A stretch of DNA of 64,000 nt from Desulfosporosinus fructosivorans (GTDB taxonomy: Bacteria > Bacillota > Desulfitobacteriia > Desulfitobacteriales > Desulfitobacteriaceae). The position numbers and the translations under genes are program-made. The notes under the pieces are model-generated. The model saw nothing but the letters and a program-made list of their open reading frames with translations. It had not been told where the DNA came from and ran no database searches. The stretch covers positions 1-64,000 of the forward strand of contig NZ_SPQQ01000013.1 in assembly GCF_004766045.1 (NCBI RefSeq), given 5' to 3'. This document shows positions 25,847 through 35,300 of the stretch, one piece after another. Every line of letters begins with the position of its first letter. Position 1 is the stretch's first letter.

Positions 25847-26728
25847 TCACCCTCCTATTGTACTGTTGATTCTTCTTTGAATCCTGAATAAAAACAGTAC
25901 AAGTATGTAAATGACAACAGCCATGATAAATGCAGCTGATGTTAGCATCTGGTAATCTAGGGATGCAAATTTGTTGTTCATATAATGCTGCAGCATATAA
26001 ATGCTGTCCTGAGGATATGCCCCAGAAATCAGATATACCTCCCTGAACACCTTGAAGGAATTGATTATAGACATTACGAATATGAAAAATGTAGTAGGTG
26101 TCAGATAAACCAATGTGATATTTGTAAACTTGTGCCAATTGCTCGCTCCATCGATGTCGGCTGCTTCGTAATATTCCGACGGTATATTTTGAAGGCCTGC
26201 GAGAAACAGTACCATATTATACCCGGTGTACTTCCACAAATAGACTATTACGACCACAATCCTGGCAAGATCAGTCTTCATCCAGTCTACCGGTGATAAT
26301 CCAAGGGATGAAATAACAGCATTGAGGGAGCCGTTAATATCAAACAATATCTGCCATACCAGAACAACCGATGCAACCGGAACCACCAGGGGTATGATAA
26401 AACCCATACGTATAATATTCCTGCCGTAAATCCTCCTGTTCAGTAGCAGAGCAAGCCCAAGAGAGAACAGAATATTGAGAGGAACTGCAATTGCTGTAAA
26501 AACCATGGTGTTATATCCGGCCTTTAAAAAAACAGCATTCCTCAAGAGATCGATATAGTTTGTCAGCCCAACGAAGCTGCCACCCACCGGACTGTCTACG
26601 AATGAATAATATAACCCGCCTACAAAGGGTACAAAGAAAAAGATCAAAAACCCGATAAGACTTGGTGCAAGAAAGATTAGTGCTGTTTTGTTATTATATT
26701 TTTTTCCTGTCTTTAATAAAGCTGACAT
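25847..26728 (-). CDS. Sugar ABC transporter permease, MalF type
   Basis: 293 residues from ATG 26728, which has GGAGGATGGAGG in front; the longer GTG frame (26755) would read through that ribosome site. Six TM segments; N-terminal ALIFLAPSLIGFLIFFFVPF and the EAA loop YYEAADIDGASNWHKFTNIT are typical of CUT1 MalF/UgpA permeases. First gene of a seven-gene operon (permease, permease, HlyD, MacB-like, binding protein, ATPase, YesL). About 90 bases upstream begins a relic of the van promoter region. Confidence 0.92.
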   Translation of the reverse strand: MSALLKTGKKYNNKTALIFLAPSLIGFLIFFFVPFVGGLYYSFVDSPVGGSFVGLTNYIDLLRNAVFLKAGYNTMVFTAIAVPLNILFSLGLALLLNRRIYGRNIIRMGFIIPLVVPVASVVLVWQILFDINGSLNAVISSLGLSPVDWMKTDLARIVVVIVYLWKYTGYNMVLFLAGLQNIPSEYYEAADIDGASNWHKFTNITLVYLTPTTFFIFVMSIINSFKVFREVYLISGAYPQDSIYMLQHYMNNKFASLDYQMLTSAAFIMAVVIYILVLFLFRIQRRINSTIGG

Positions 26729-26858
26729 CCTCCATCCTCCTGCGGTACAATTCACTTCTAAGTCATATGCCTTACTTTAATCAACCCTATGAAGCTTTTT
26801 AAACATTTGCATGATCTATTTTCTTTTCATCTCCGAGGCTCTTTCTGAAATTATGAAA

Positions 26859-26902
26859 GCCTATCCGATTCGATAACTTCATTCTACCGAAGAGGGATAG
26901 GC
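26859..26902 (-). ncRNA. Leader hairpin, second copy
   Basis: AAAGCCTATCC pairs with GGATAGGCTTT, a longer perfect stem than at 16714-16757, with the compensatory A-T for G-C change. It lies about 130 bases before the MalF-type gene. Confidence 0.5.
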
Positions 26903-26918
26903 TTTCTTTAAATAATTA

Positions 26919-26935
26919 CTTATAAGGATCTTAAG
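26919..26935 (-). promoter_or_regulatory. TAAG-N7-TAAG box upstream of the ABC operon
   Basis: Minus-strand CTTAAGATCCTTATAAG, same 17-bp layout as the van boxes, inside the vanY-vanW relic and about 190 bases before the MalF-type start. May place the ABC operon under VanR-type control. Confidence 0.45.
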
Positions 26936-27181
26936 TTTTCCTTATGAATGCCTTATTTTTTTAAGTACTTCCCGTAAACAGTGAATGCATCAATGATATG
27001 ATACTGCTCAGTCTGGCAATTACCTGTAGCTCCTGCGGTAATCAAAATATATCAGTTCTATTTTGTTAGCCAAGCTGGCTAGACACAGCCTAACTTCACC
27101 AATATAGTCGGTTTTGCCGCCGAGGATTCTTGGAATTAATATTAACTCCTGACTTATAAGCAATTGAACTTTACGTCCTCA

Positions 27182-27290
27182 GATATTACAGCAGAAAAAG
27201 CAGATCAGGTGCAGATGAGGTAAAGTTCGGATATTATTTTTGTGCTAAAATATTGTTTTAAAAAACAGCCATGAAGAATCCTTCATAGCT
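27182..27290. repeat. 110-bp direct repeat, right copy
   Basis: Partner of 12253-12362 in the same orientation, about 93 percent identical by eye. Here it contains the working terminator of the 27374-29781 two-component operon, so this is probably the original position. Confidence 0.85.
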
Positions 27291-27294
27291 GTTT
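27263..27294 (-). terminator. Terminator of the two-component operon
   Basis: Stem AAACAGC.ATGAAG / CTTCAT.GCTGTTT with a 4-base loop; on the minus strand it continues TTTTTTAAAAC. It lies about 80 bases after the sensor-kinase stop. Confidence 0.85.
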
Positions 27295-27339
27295 CGCCGC
27301 AAAAATTAAAATATTTCGCTAAGAGTATCTCAAACAAGG

Positions 27340-27356
27340 CTTATATCTTTCTTAAG
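27340..27356 (-). promoter_or_regulatory. TAAG-N7-TAAG box after the sensor kinase gene
   Basis: Minus-strand CTTAAGAAAGATATAAG, 17-bp layout as the van boxes, 18 bases past the kinase stop and before its terminator. No gene directly follows it on this strand, so its role is unclear. Confidence 0.35.
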
Positions 27357-27373
27357 AAAATATAACCAATGCT

Positions 27374-29110
27374 CTATGGTTGTACCGTCAGTGAAAAGAA
27401 AAAGCGGACGCCATCTTGCGTATTTTCTACACCATAAATTGCATGATGAAGCTCCAGTATTTCCTTGGATATGGAAAGTCCAAGACCCGTACCTGCTTTG
27501 GATGTCCTCGCCTCGACACGGTAGAATTGGTCCCATATCTTTTTCCTGTCTTCCACCGATATTGGGTTCCCCTGATTTTCTACGCTGATTTCTGCTGTCT
27601 GTCCATTGTCTCTTACGGCAATTACGATTGCCTGTCCATTCTCCGTATGCCGGATTGCATTACTGATAAAATTAGTAATAACGCGACTGATGAGCCCTTT
27701 ATGCCCCACTACCATTAGAGAACAAGGTATTAATATAAGAGAAAGACTTTTCTCCTGTATTTGCTCAGCCAGCGACCTGCATACTTCGGTAATCACTTTA
27801 TCAATTTCAAAAGGAGCTATTTCAGGCTTATAGGTACCAGATTCAAACTTAGCTAGGTCCAACATGTTGACAACCAGCAAGTCCGTCCGTTGTATTTCGT
27901 CATCCATCGCCTGAAAGTAATGTTCCCTTTTTTCAGCAGCAATTCCGTCTTTTAAAATCGATAGACAACTTTTCATAACAGCAAGAGGCGTTTTCAATTC
28001 ATGAGATACCCCGGCAATAAATTCCTTCCGTATAGTTTCCAATTTTCTCTCTTTATCGAGATCCTGTTTAAGCTGACCAATATATGCTTCCATCTGGTTC
28101 GACAGGTAATTGATATTTTGGGATAGCTGACCAATCTCATCCTCAGAACGCACCGGCAGCTTTTCCGTAAAATCCATGTTTGCTATTTTCCCTGTGATCT
28201 GGTTGATGGATATCAGCGGGTTCGCCAGCCACTTCGAAAAAATAAATGCTAAAAATATAACACACAGAAAGGTAAATCCAAAAAAGTACGGATAGAATTG
28301 CCGCATAACCGCTATTGCTTCATCTACCGGCTGAAGAGAGGTCATAGCAAAAATGTATCCCATTAATCCATTTTCAATAACCGGTTTAATGATGATCTTA
28401 TATTCCGCTAAATCTTCTGTTGCACTAAGTTCTTCAGCACGCTGAAGGGGTTCCGCATTATCAGCCAGCAGCCTGGCTTGAAATTCTTTTACTTGTTCCA
28501 AAAAATAACCTTCCTGGTAAGGAAACGCTATATACGACCTTCGTTCCGGAAATATAGTTTTCGTTATCGTTCCCCTGTATAGGCCAGTTCTAAGGTGACT
28601 ATAAGCTTGATCGGCCTGAGGACCATGCAGCTTGTTGGCAAGGTTTAAATTTACGACTCCCGCTGAATTAGTCTGAATCTGATAAGGTATCCTTTCATCT
28701 GCTATATCAACTGTATCAATAATCACCTCATCGCCGACCTTCAATGTTGAGAGTACAGCAGAAGAAAATTCTCCTTCAAAGGAGTACATTGGTATGCGCA
28801 GATTACCCTGGGCCTCATTCTTCAGTTTAACTTCGATATAGTAATTTTCTACATCCCCGATACGTCCATACTCATCCAATTTTGTAATCCAGACCTGATT
28901 ATTCTTATAAAGCTCGACGGATGCTGCTTCCGCTCCTTTTTTCGCTGCTATATTTGAGTACTCGTCCATATCCATTTTGAGAGCATCCGCTTTCTTACTA
29001 ATATAATATTTCTCAAAAAAGTAGTTTTGCGTAATGCCAATGACTAAAAACACCGTAGAGAATAATAGAGCTGTCAGCACAAACCATTTAAAAACAATAC
29101 TTTTTCTCAT
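27374..29110 (-). CDS. Sensor histidine kinase
   Basis: 578 residues: TM1 (about 8-28), a 240-residue extracellular sensor region, TM2 (about 275-297), HAMP, HisKA with FIAGVSHELKTPLAVMKSCL, and HATPase with NAIRHTENGQAI and GTGLGLSISKEIL. The C-terminus ends soon after the last ATPase strand, as usual. It overlaps the response regulator by 4 bases (ATGA). The large extracellular domain suggests an envelope or ligand signal. The terminator after it is duplicated beside the acyl-transfer cluster at 12.3 kb, so those genes may once have been its neighbours. Confidence 0.93.
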   Translation of the reverse strand: MRKSIVFKWFVLTALLFSTVFLVIGITQNYFFEKYYISKKADALKMDMDEYSNIAAKKGAEAASVELYKNNQVWITKLDEYGRIGDVENYYIEVKLKNEAQGNLRIPMYSFEGEFSSAVLSTLKVGDEVIIDTVDIADERIPYQIQTNSAGVVNLNLANKLHGPQADQAYSHLRTGLYRGTITKTIFPERRSYIAFPYQEGYFLEQVKEFQARLLADNAEPLQRAEELSATEDLAEYKIIIKPVIENGLMGYIFAMTSLQPVDEAIAVMRQFYPYFFGFTFLCVIFLAFIFSKWLANPLISINQITGKIANMDFTEKLPVRSEDEIGQLSQNINYLSNQMEAYIGQLKQDLDKERKLETIRKEFIAGVSHELKTPLAVMKSCLSILKDGIAAEKREHYFQAMDDEIQRTDLLVVNMLDLAKFESGTYKPEIAPFEIDKVITEVCRSLAEQIQEKSLSLILIPCSLMVVGHKGLISRVITNFISNAIRHTENGQAIVIAVRDNGQTAEISVENQGNPISVEDRKKIWDQFYRVEARTSKAGTGLGLSISKEILELHHAIYGVENTQDGVRFFFSLTVQP

Positions 29111-29781
29111 AGCTGTTCCTCATCGAATTTATATCCCGAACGGATAACCGTAACAATACAGCTGCCTTTACTGCCCAGCTTAGCACGCAGGTTTCTGATA
29201 TGGCTGTTTAAGGTCTTTTCATCACTATAAAAATCATATCCCCATATTCTCGAGATTAATTGCTCTCTGGTAATGACAATCCCTTTATTTTGCATTAAAT
29301 AAGTGAGAATTTCCAATTCTGTATGCGTCAAATTAATGGTATTGCCATCTACTGAAACAAGTCTTGACCCCATATTTATGACAATACCTCCGGCCGATGT
29401 CAGCATTCCATCCACAGTATCTGAGTATTTTTCCAGAAACCGTTTCACTTTTGCCATTAAAACCCGGGGACTATATGGTTTGATCAGATAATCATCCGCG
29501 CCCAGCTCATATCCCAGCAAAGAATCATCCTCATCGGAACGCGCGGTCATAATGATGATAGGGATACCGGAACTTTTCCGTATCCTGCGGCATACTGACC
29601 AGCCGTCAAGCTTCGGCAGAACAATGTCTAAGATAACTAAATCAACAGAATTTGATTGAAACAACTCTAAAGCTTCTTCACCATCTGCGGCCTCTAATAC
29701 CTGGTATCCATCCTCGATTAGATAGTCCATTATCACTTCACGTAAAATATCTTCATCTTCAACAACCAATATTTTATTCAT
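29107..29781 (-). CDS. OmpR-family response regulator
   Basis: 224 residues. Receiver: EDEDI acidic pair, DLVILDIVLPKLDGW (phospho-Asp), MTAR (Thr) and IKPYSPRVLMAKVK (Lys). C-terminal winged helix: TELEILTYLMQNKGIVITRE and SHIRNLRAKLG. First gene of the pair. As the only intact OmpR-type regulator near the van region, it is a candidate to bind the TAAG boxes in place of lost VanR; that is inference. Confidence 0.93.
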   Translation of the reverse strand: MNKILVVEDEDILREVIMDYLIEDGYQVLEAADGEEALELFQSNSVDLVILDIVLPKLDGWSVCRRIRKSSGIPIIIMTARSDEDDSLLGYELGADDYLIKPYSPRVLMAKVKRFLEKYSDTVDGMLTSAGGIVINMGSRLVSVDGNTINLTHTELEILTYLMQNKGIVITREQLISRIWGYDFYSDEKTLNSHIRNLRAKLGSKGSCIVTVIRSGYKFDEEQL

Positions 29782-30570
29782 CCCATACCTCCATCTGTTT
29801 CCTTACAAACTTAATTAGAGTTAACAGTGGTAAGCTATAATCATAAATAGCAGTATCAAGGTTTGCTACTTCCATTTTAAGTATGCCTTACAAGTAAAAT
29901 CTTTTGTATTTACACATCTAATTTTATTATAACTGCAAAATTGATAAAGCAAAAATCAAAGGTTCTGCCTTTGTAAGCGTACTATAGTCCCACGTGTGTT
30001 GGGTCGATAATTCGGAGGTTTTTGTGTTGAATTTAAGGTCATCCTTATCCTCTCAATCACCCAATGTCATCTATAAAATAGCCTAAAATCGGGGCAAAAA
30101 AATGCACTTTTTTGCCCCGATTTTAGACTATTTTATGCTCCAAAACCACAACATCTTATGGTCATATCGCCTTATTTGAATTCTATCTTGTGGCCAATTG
30201 ACCTGTATTCCCCTTAATACCTAATAAATTCGGAAAATCTCTTACTTCATAAGTGAGTACTATTCTCTGACTCTGTGGTGAATATTGATTGGCCCTTATA
30301 AAAACTTGTGACAATTGTATATCCAAAAATTAATGCTGAAGCCTGCATTGGCTTATGCCATGTAATCGTTGCGAAAAAAAATAATTGGCCCTGTCACCCT
30401 CTGAATAATGGAAAATGATTCTAAGTGTGTTATAATAATGAACCACTCTTCATTGAAATGGAGAGCATCTTTAGAATTCTGGGCAGAATATCCTGAAATC
30501 CTATTATATTGATCTGAGCTTGGCCTGCTTAATAAGCGCTTTTTTAAAGTCTCACATATTGGAGGTTGCT
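29782..30570. other. Intergenic stretch, about 790 bp
   Basis: No gene that I can support. It holds the long hairpin at 30073-30136, described separately, and a TATAAT at 30431-30436 that could be a -10 element for the AI-2E-family gene, without a good -35. Confidence 0.5.
30073..30136. repeat. 29-bp inverted repeat hairpin
   Basis: Arms 30073-30101 and 30108-30136 pair with one mismatch. The inner part is CGGGGCAAAAAA / TTTTTTGCCCCG around a 6-base loop. The A6/T6 adjoin the loop rather than follow the stem, so it is not a standard terminator. Nearest genes diverge from it (regulator on minus, exporter on plus). It could be a small mobile palindrome or a cruciform. Confidence 0.7.
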
Positions 30571-31740
30571 ATGGAAATTAATTGGAATCGAAAATACAAT
30601 ACCATCGCGATGTACAGCTTCATTATCATTGCGTCCAGCATTCTGTTCTTTCTTGTTCTGTCAGGACTGGACAAGTTCATCAGAGTATTGGGAAGCTATT
30701 TTTCCGCTCTTACCCCCTTTATTTACGGGTTCGTCATTGCCTACCTTGTGAACTTCTTTTTGAACTTCTTTAATAACCAATTGTCAAAGATTCCTTCGAT
30801 GAAGAAAATCAAAGCATCGCGGTTCCATATTCTGTCCCTCGTCCTAGCTTATCTGCTTTCCGCTTTTCTTGTGTATCTCTTTATCGCGTTCATTTTTCCA
30901 CAGCTCTTCGCAAGCATCGCCGGGCTTGTCCGGAACACCCCTGACTATATCCGCTCCACGACGGTATACATCAAAGATCAATATAATGATATTCTGCTTC
31001 CACCGGAAGTCGTCGGTTTCATCAATGACCGCTTGGACCAGCTGACGCTCTTTAGCAGTGGCATCGCACAGGGCTTGGTCCCTATGGCGCTTTCCGTGCT
31101 TCGAAACACCGCCCTCTCCGTTTGGAACCTATTCCTCGGCATTATCATCTCTATCTACATGTTGGCAGAAAAAGAACGGTTCATCAATTTGGCCAAGAAA
31201 ATCAACTATGGTGTCTTCAGCGTGACGATTGCTGATGAAATCCTCGTGATTGCAAGACGCACTCAACAGATCTTCAGTTGTTTCCTTAGTGGGAAAATCC
31301 TAGACTCCTTGATTATCGGAGTATTAACGTTCATCATCCTCACCCTGGTGAGTATGCCCTACGCGCTGCTGGTTTCTTTCATCGTCGGCGTAACCAACAT
31401 CATCCCTTTCTTCGGTCCTTTCATCGGAGCCGTTCCTTCCGTGATCATTATTTTCTTTGAATCGCCGACCATGGCCTTGTGGTTCCTTCTCATTATTTTC
31501 ATCATACAGCAGCTGGACGGGAATGTCATCGGACCGAAAATCCTTGGAGGTTCCCTAGGCATCTCAGCTTTTTGGATTCTCTTTTCCATCCTGTTAGGTG
31601 GTAAATTCTTCGGGTTTGTTGGCCTAATCATTGGTGTGCCACTCTTTGTGCTTATCTACTCCATCATCAAAGAGATAGTGGAAGTGCGCTTAAAAGCCAA
31701 GGGACTCCCGTTGGACACGAACGATTATATGGACAAATAG
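30571..31740 (+). CDS. AI-2E family transporter
   Basis: 389 residues, about eight TM segments in the AI-2E exporter pattern (PF01594): PFIYGFVIAYLVNFF near residue 45 and GVTNIIPFFGPFIGAVPS near 275, later GGSLGISAFWILFSILLGGKFFGFVGLI seen in shorter pieces. Members export autoinducer-2 or act as Na+/H+ antiporters. ATG 30571 has GGAGG at 30561; the longer frame from 30520 has no site. Its last 75 bases recur at 39570-39648. Confidence 0.88.
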   Translation: MEINWNRKYNTIAMYSFIIIASSILFFLVLSGLDKFIRVLGSYFSALTPFIYGFVIAYLVNFFLNFFNNQLSKIPSMKKIKASRFHILSLVLAYLLSAFLVYLFIAFIFPQLFASIAGLVRNTPDYIRSTTVYIKDQYNDILLPPEVVGFINDRLDQLTLFSSGIAQGLVPMALSVLRNTALSVWNLFLGIIISIYMLAEKERFINLAKKINYGVFSVTIADEILVIARRTQQIFSCFLSGKILDSLIIGVLTFIILTLVSMPYALLVSFIVGVTNIIPFFGPFIGAVPSVIIIFFESPTMALWFLLIIFIIQQLDGNVIGPKILGGSLGISAFWILFSILLGGKFFGFVGLIIGVPLFVLIYSIIKEIVEVRLKAKGLPLDTNDYMDK

Positions 31741-31750
31741 ATAACGCTAC
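31671..31750 (+). repeat. 80-bp direct repeat: tail of the AI-2E gene, left copy
   Basis: Matches 39570-39648 in the same orientation with about 92 percent identity by eye, from the codons for KEIVEVRLKAKG to just past the stop. The pair flanks about 7.8 kb holding the RND module and several gene remnants. Confidence 0.85.
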
Positions 31751-31801
31751 TGGCTAAATGTAACGAAAGCAAATTCACGGATAGGAAATATTGCGAAGAC
31801 C

Positions 31802-31835
31802 GACCACATAGACCACATAGACCACATAGACCACC
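31802..31835. repeat. 9-bp tandem repeat
   Basis: Three perfect GACCACATA units and a fourth partial unit. It lies inside the minus-strand remnant below, where it would encode repeated Gly-Leu-Cys, and probably arose after the gene died. Confidence 0.85.
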
Positions 31836-32240
31836 TGCGTATGCTTGATCAATTTGGACAACTTCCCGGAGTGGCAGGTTCAAGGTTACTTGTTGTCGAT
31901 AGGCCTCTGTTAAATAGCCAAGGGGCTGGCTATCGGCTTCATTGGCAGTGATCCCTGTACAGGTGACAAATTCCAAAGATCATCCCTTAAAAGGCCAAAG
32001 GAAAAATGCAACTCACGCTCGCTTCAGCCCCAGATGACGCGAGCGTGAGTGGATCGCTTGCTCGCAGTTGCTGTTCCAAATCTTAAGGGCCTGAAGCAGG
32101 ATTCGACCGGTATCGCTGTTGGGGTCAAAACCGTGGGGGTCTTTTGTGATACGGCGGGCAAACATTGGCAAGCGCTCGATTTTATTCGGATGACGCCTAT
32201 TCACCTGGCTGGCAGTTAAGGGTTTTACAAATTGCATCAA
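31836..32240 (-). pseudogene. TIGR02679-family remnant (Wadjet-associated DUF3323/DUF2399)
   Basis: Minus strand, two frames. First: FVKPLTASQVNR, IERLPMFARRITKDPHGFDP and NSDTGRILLQALKIW, which fits the TIGR02679 pattern of a DPHxxD motif followed by xGRLLLxAL. Then, after a frame change: FVTCTGITANEADSQPLGYL and TEAYRQQVTLNLPLREVVQI. Start, middle and C-terminal topoisomerase-like part are damaged or absent. TIGR02677-02680 genes form anti-plasmid Wadjet-type cassettes; no sister genes survive here. The family call is from memory of the motif. Confidence 0.5.
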
Positions 32241-32308
32241 GTGTTGAAAATCTAATCGTTTGTGGAACAGACCGGTTGTAAAAGGGCAACCGTACTGGAG
32301 ACCTTTTA

Positions 32309-35300
32309 TTAGCCTTTTAACAATTTTTGCCCTGCAACGGAAGGCAGCTTCCTGTGAAACAATCCTTTGGCGTCGTCCAACAATGTATAGATTACAGGTA
32401 CAACGATGAGTGTTAAGAAGGTTGAGGTAAGCAACCCGCCAATAATGGTAATAGCCATTGGGGCACGTCCCTCAGATCCTATTCCTGTTGCGAGCGCTGA
32501 AGGAAGCATACCAAAAATCATCGCTATCGTCGTCATCAGGATAGGTCTAAGTCGCGTAGAAGCTGCCAGGAGCAGGGCGGTACCTCTCTCTTCTCCCTCA
32601 GCCCGCTTTTGCTTGGCAAAGTCAACTAACAAAATGGCGTTTTTGGTGACCAGTCCCATCAACATGATGATGCCAATCATCGCCATCATGCTTAAATTGC
32701 TGCCTGTCAGAAACAGGGCCAACAGTGCTCCAATGATACCAAAGGGCAAAGAGAATATAATCGCAAAGGGATCCATAAAACTTTCGAACTGAGCGGCAAG
32801 GATTAAGTAGATGAGCAGAACTCCCATTAGAAGTGCGTTTATTAAGCCTGGCATAGCTTCTGCCATCATCTCCTCATCTCCGCCGCTAGCTTGGCTCACT
32901 CCGACCGGCATCTTCGTCTCCTTTTCCAGGGCCGTTGAAAACTGAGTAGCAAACTCACCCGCTGAAACCCCATAGATATTTGCTGTAATTTGAATTTCTC
33001 GAGCCTTGTCATACCTGTTAATTTCAGTTGAACCAGTGCCGAAAACTTGCTTTGTGACCTGATCTAGGGGGACCATACCATTTGAACTGGGCACATAAAT
33101 CCCTTTCAAACTGTCAAAGTCCTTTCTTTGATCATCTTGGAGCAATACTTTAACGTCATAACGATCCTTTTCTGTTTCATAATAGGTGTCGATAGAACCA
33201 TTGAATAGTGTTCCCAAGGTACTGGCAATAATCACTGGACTCACACCTAGATCAGCAGCCCGATCTCGATCCACTTCAAAGTTTGCTTCTGCTTTTCCGG
33301 TTTTATAGCTCATACTTACGTCAACAGCCCCCGGAACTTTCTTCAAGACTTTCTCTGCTTGCAGGGAATAGTCTAAAAGTTGATTAAAATCATTGCCGGT
33401 AAAATGGTAGGCAACAGCCTTTCCCGCCAGCATACCGGAACCAGTCGTCATAGCAACGCTAATCCCAGGGATCCGCTGTAAATCTTGCCGCATTTTATTG
33501 ACGGTTTCACTTAAGAGTTCTTCTCTGGCATTCTTCTCTGGGAGTTGCACAATAATGCTGATGTTGTTGGCTGTAACGGTGGAGTACAGGAACTCCACTC
33601 CAGGATACTTGTTAAGAACGCTTTCCATTTTTTTAGTGGTCGCTGCAGCGCTCTCCAGGGTTGTCCCTCCATCTGTCTCCGCTGCAACGGTGATCTTGCC
33701 GGTGTCGGCGACCTCTAGAAAACTAGTTCCAACGCTGTTCAGAAGAAGTAAACTGCTGAAGAACAGTGCCAGGGCAATGGCGATTGTTTTAACCCTGTGC
33801 TTCAGTGCTGCCTTGAGGATCCTTGTATAGACTCGGGCAAGTTTAACAAACAAGTGGTTGAACCATACTAAAAATCTTCCCAGGGGACCGTGCTTTTTAT
33901 CCAATTCATCCTTCTCACTTTTTACATATTTGGATGCTAGCAATGGCACTAAAGTAAAGGAGACAAATAAGGAAATCAAGGCACTAAACGCAACGGTTAA
34001 ACCAAATTCCTTAAAGAAAGCTCCGATGATTCCAGCCACCATGGTAATTGGGAGAAAGACAGCAACGATGGTCAAGGTTGTAGCCGTCACGGCCAGTCCG
34101 ATCTCACTCGTACCAGCTTTCGCTGCTTGAAGCGGAGATTCACCCATATTTAAGTGACGTACGATGTTTTCAATGACGACAATCGCATCATCAATGAGCA
34201 ATCCAACCGCTAAGGAAAGGCCCATTAAAGACATGGTGTTGAGTGAAAATTTCATCAGGTACATAGCTGCAAAGGTTGAAATAATCGATATCGGCAGCGA
34301 GAGTGCACTGATGGCCGTACTTCCCCCACTCCGCAGGAAGAGGAATACAACGAGAACTGCTAGTATACACCCTTCCAGCATCGTTTTCTGAACTTCAAAC
34401 ACGGACGCCCGTATGACCTGTGAATCGTCATTGACAATATCCAGTTTCACATCCTTAGGCAGTGACGTTTGAATCTCAGCAATTTCCTTTTTAAGATCAT
34501 CCACTACTTGGGTGGTATTTTCTCCGGATTGTTTGACAATATCAATACCAATCGTTTCTGCACCCTTGTAATATGATAAGCTGTCCCGCTCCTTAATAGT
34601 GTCTTCCACTTGGGCAATATCCTTGATTCTTAGTTCAGTCCCTTGACGATTGGCGACTAAAACGTTCAAGAAATCTTCGACTTCTTTGACCGTACCATTC
34701 GTTCTGATGGAAACTTCTTTATCCCCGTTGGAAACTTGACCACTTGACATATCTATGTTATCACTTTCCAGGCCCTGTGTGATTTCCGCTGTTGTCACAT
34801 TCAGAGCCGCCATTTTTTCTTTATCGAGTTTGATCTGTATTTCTCGAACTTGCGCACCATAGGTGGTAACCGATCCAACGCCCTTAACCGTATTAAGTTT
34901 CTTGATGATCTCATCTTCGACTATTTGGGATAGGTCCTTATTGGCAAGAGGGCTGGTGACCACGAAGGATAGAATGGGTGTTGCCGCAAAGTCGAATTTT
35001 TGAATAATGGGTTCATCCATATCCTGTGGTAAAGTGCCCCGTATGCTGCTTATTTTATCTTTAATTTCTTGCGTTGCCGCATTGACTTGCGTTCCAGAAC
35101 TAAACTCAATCACGGTTTGGGAGACCCCTTCCGTAATAGTGGAGGAAATGTGTTTCACTCCCGAAATTTGTCCGACTGATTCCTCAACTTTTTTTGTCAC
35201 TTTCGATTCAAGCTGCTCTGCTGAAGTTCCCTGTAAGGACATGGAAACACCTATTAAAGGAATATCGATCTTAGGATTTTCATTAATGGGTAGTCCTCTA

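Larger units (their letters stand above)
26815..27165 (-). pseudogene. Relic of the vanY-vanW junction (third van copy)
   Basis: Two parts. At 26953-27165 the minus strand encodes LILIPRILGGKTDYIGEVRL, CLASLA, and after a small frameshift ILITAGATGNCQTEQYHIID and AFTVYGKYLKK-stop: the KTG region (Gly changed to Asp) and C-terminus of a serine D,D-carboxypeptidase like vanY. At 26815-26830 is ATGAAAAGAAAATAG, the vanW start cut off after four codons. Between lie the hairpin and TAAG box also found before intact vanW. It now lies upstream of the ABC operon. Confidence 0.7.

Noticed and set aside
31802-31835. CRISPR-like array
   Set aside because: Units are 9 bp with no spacers; simple tandem repeat.
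31725-31976. Cys-Gly-Leu repeat peptide on the minus strand
   Set aside because: The repeat is a 9-bp tandem expansion within a decayed TIGR02679 frame, without a start site.
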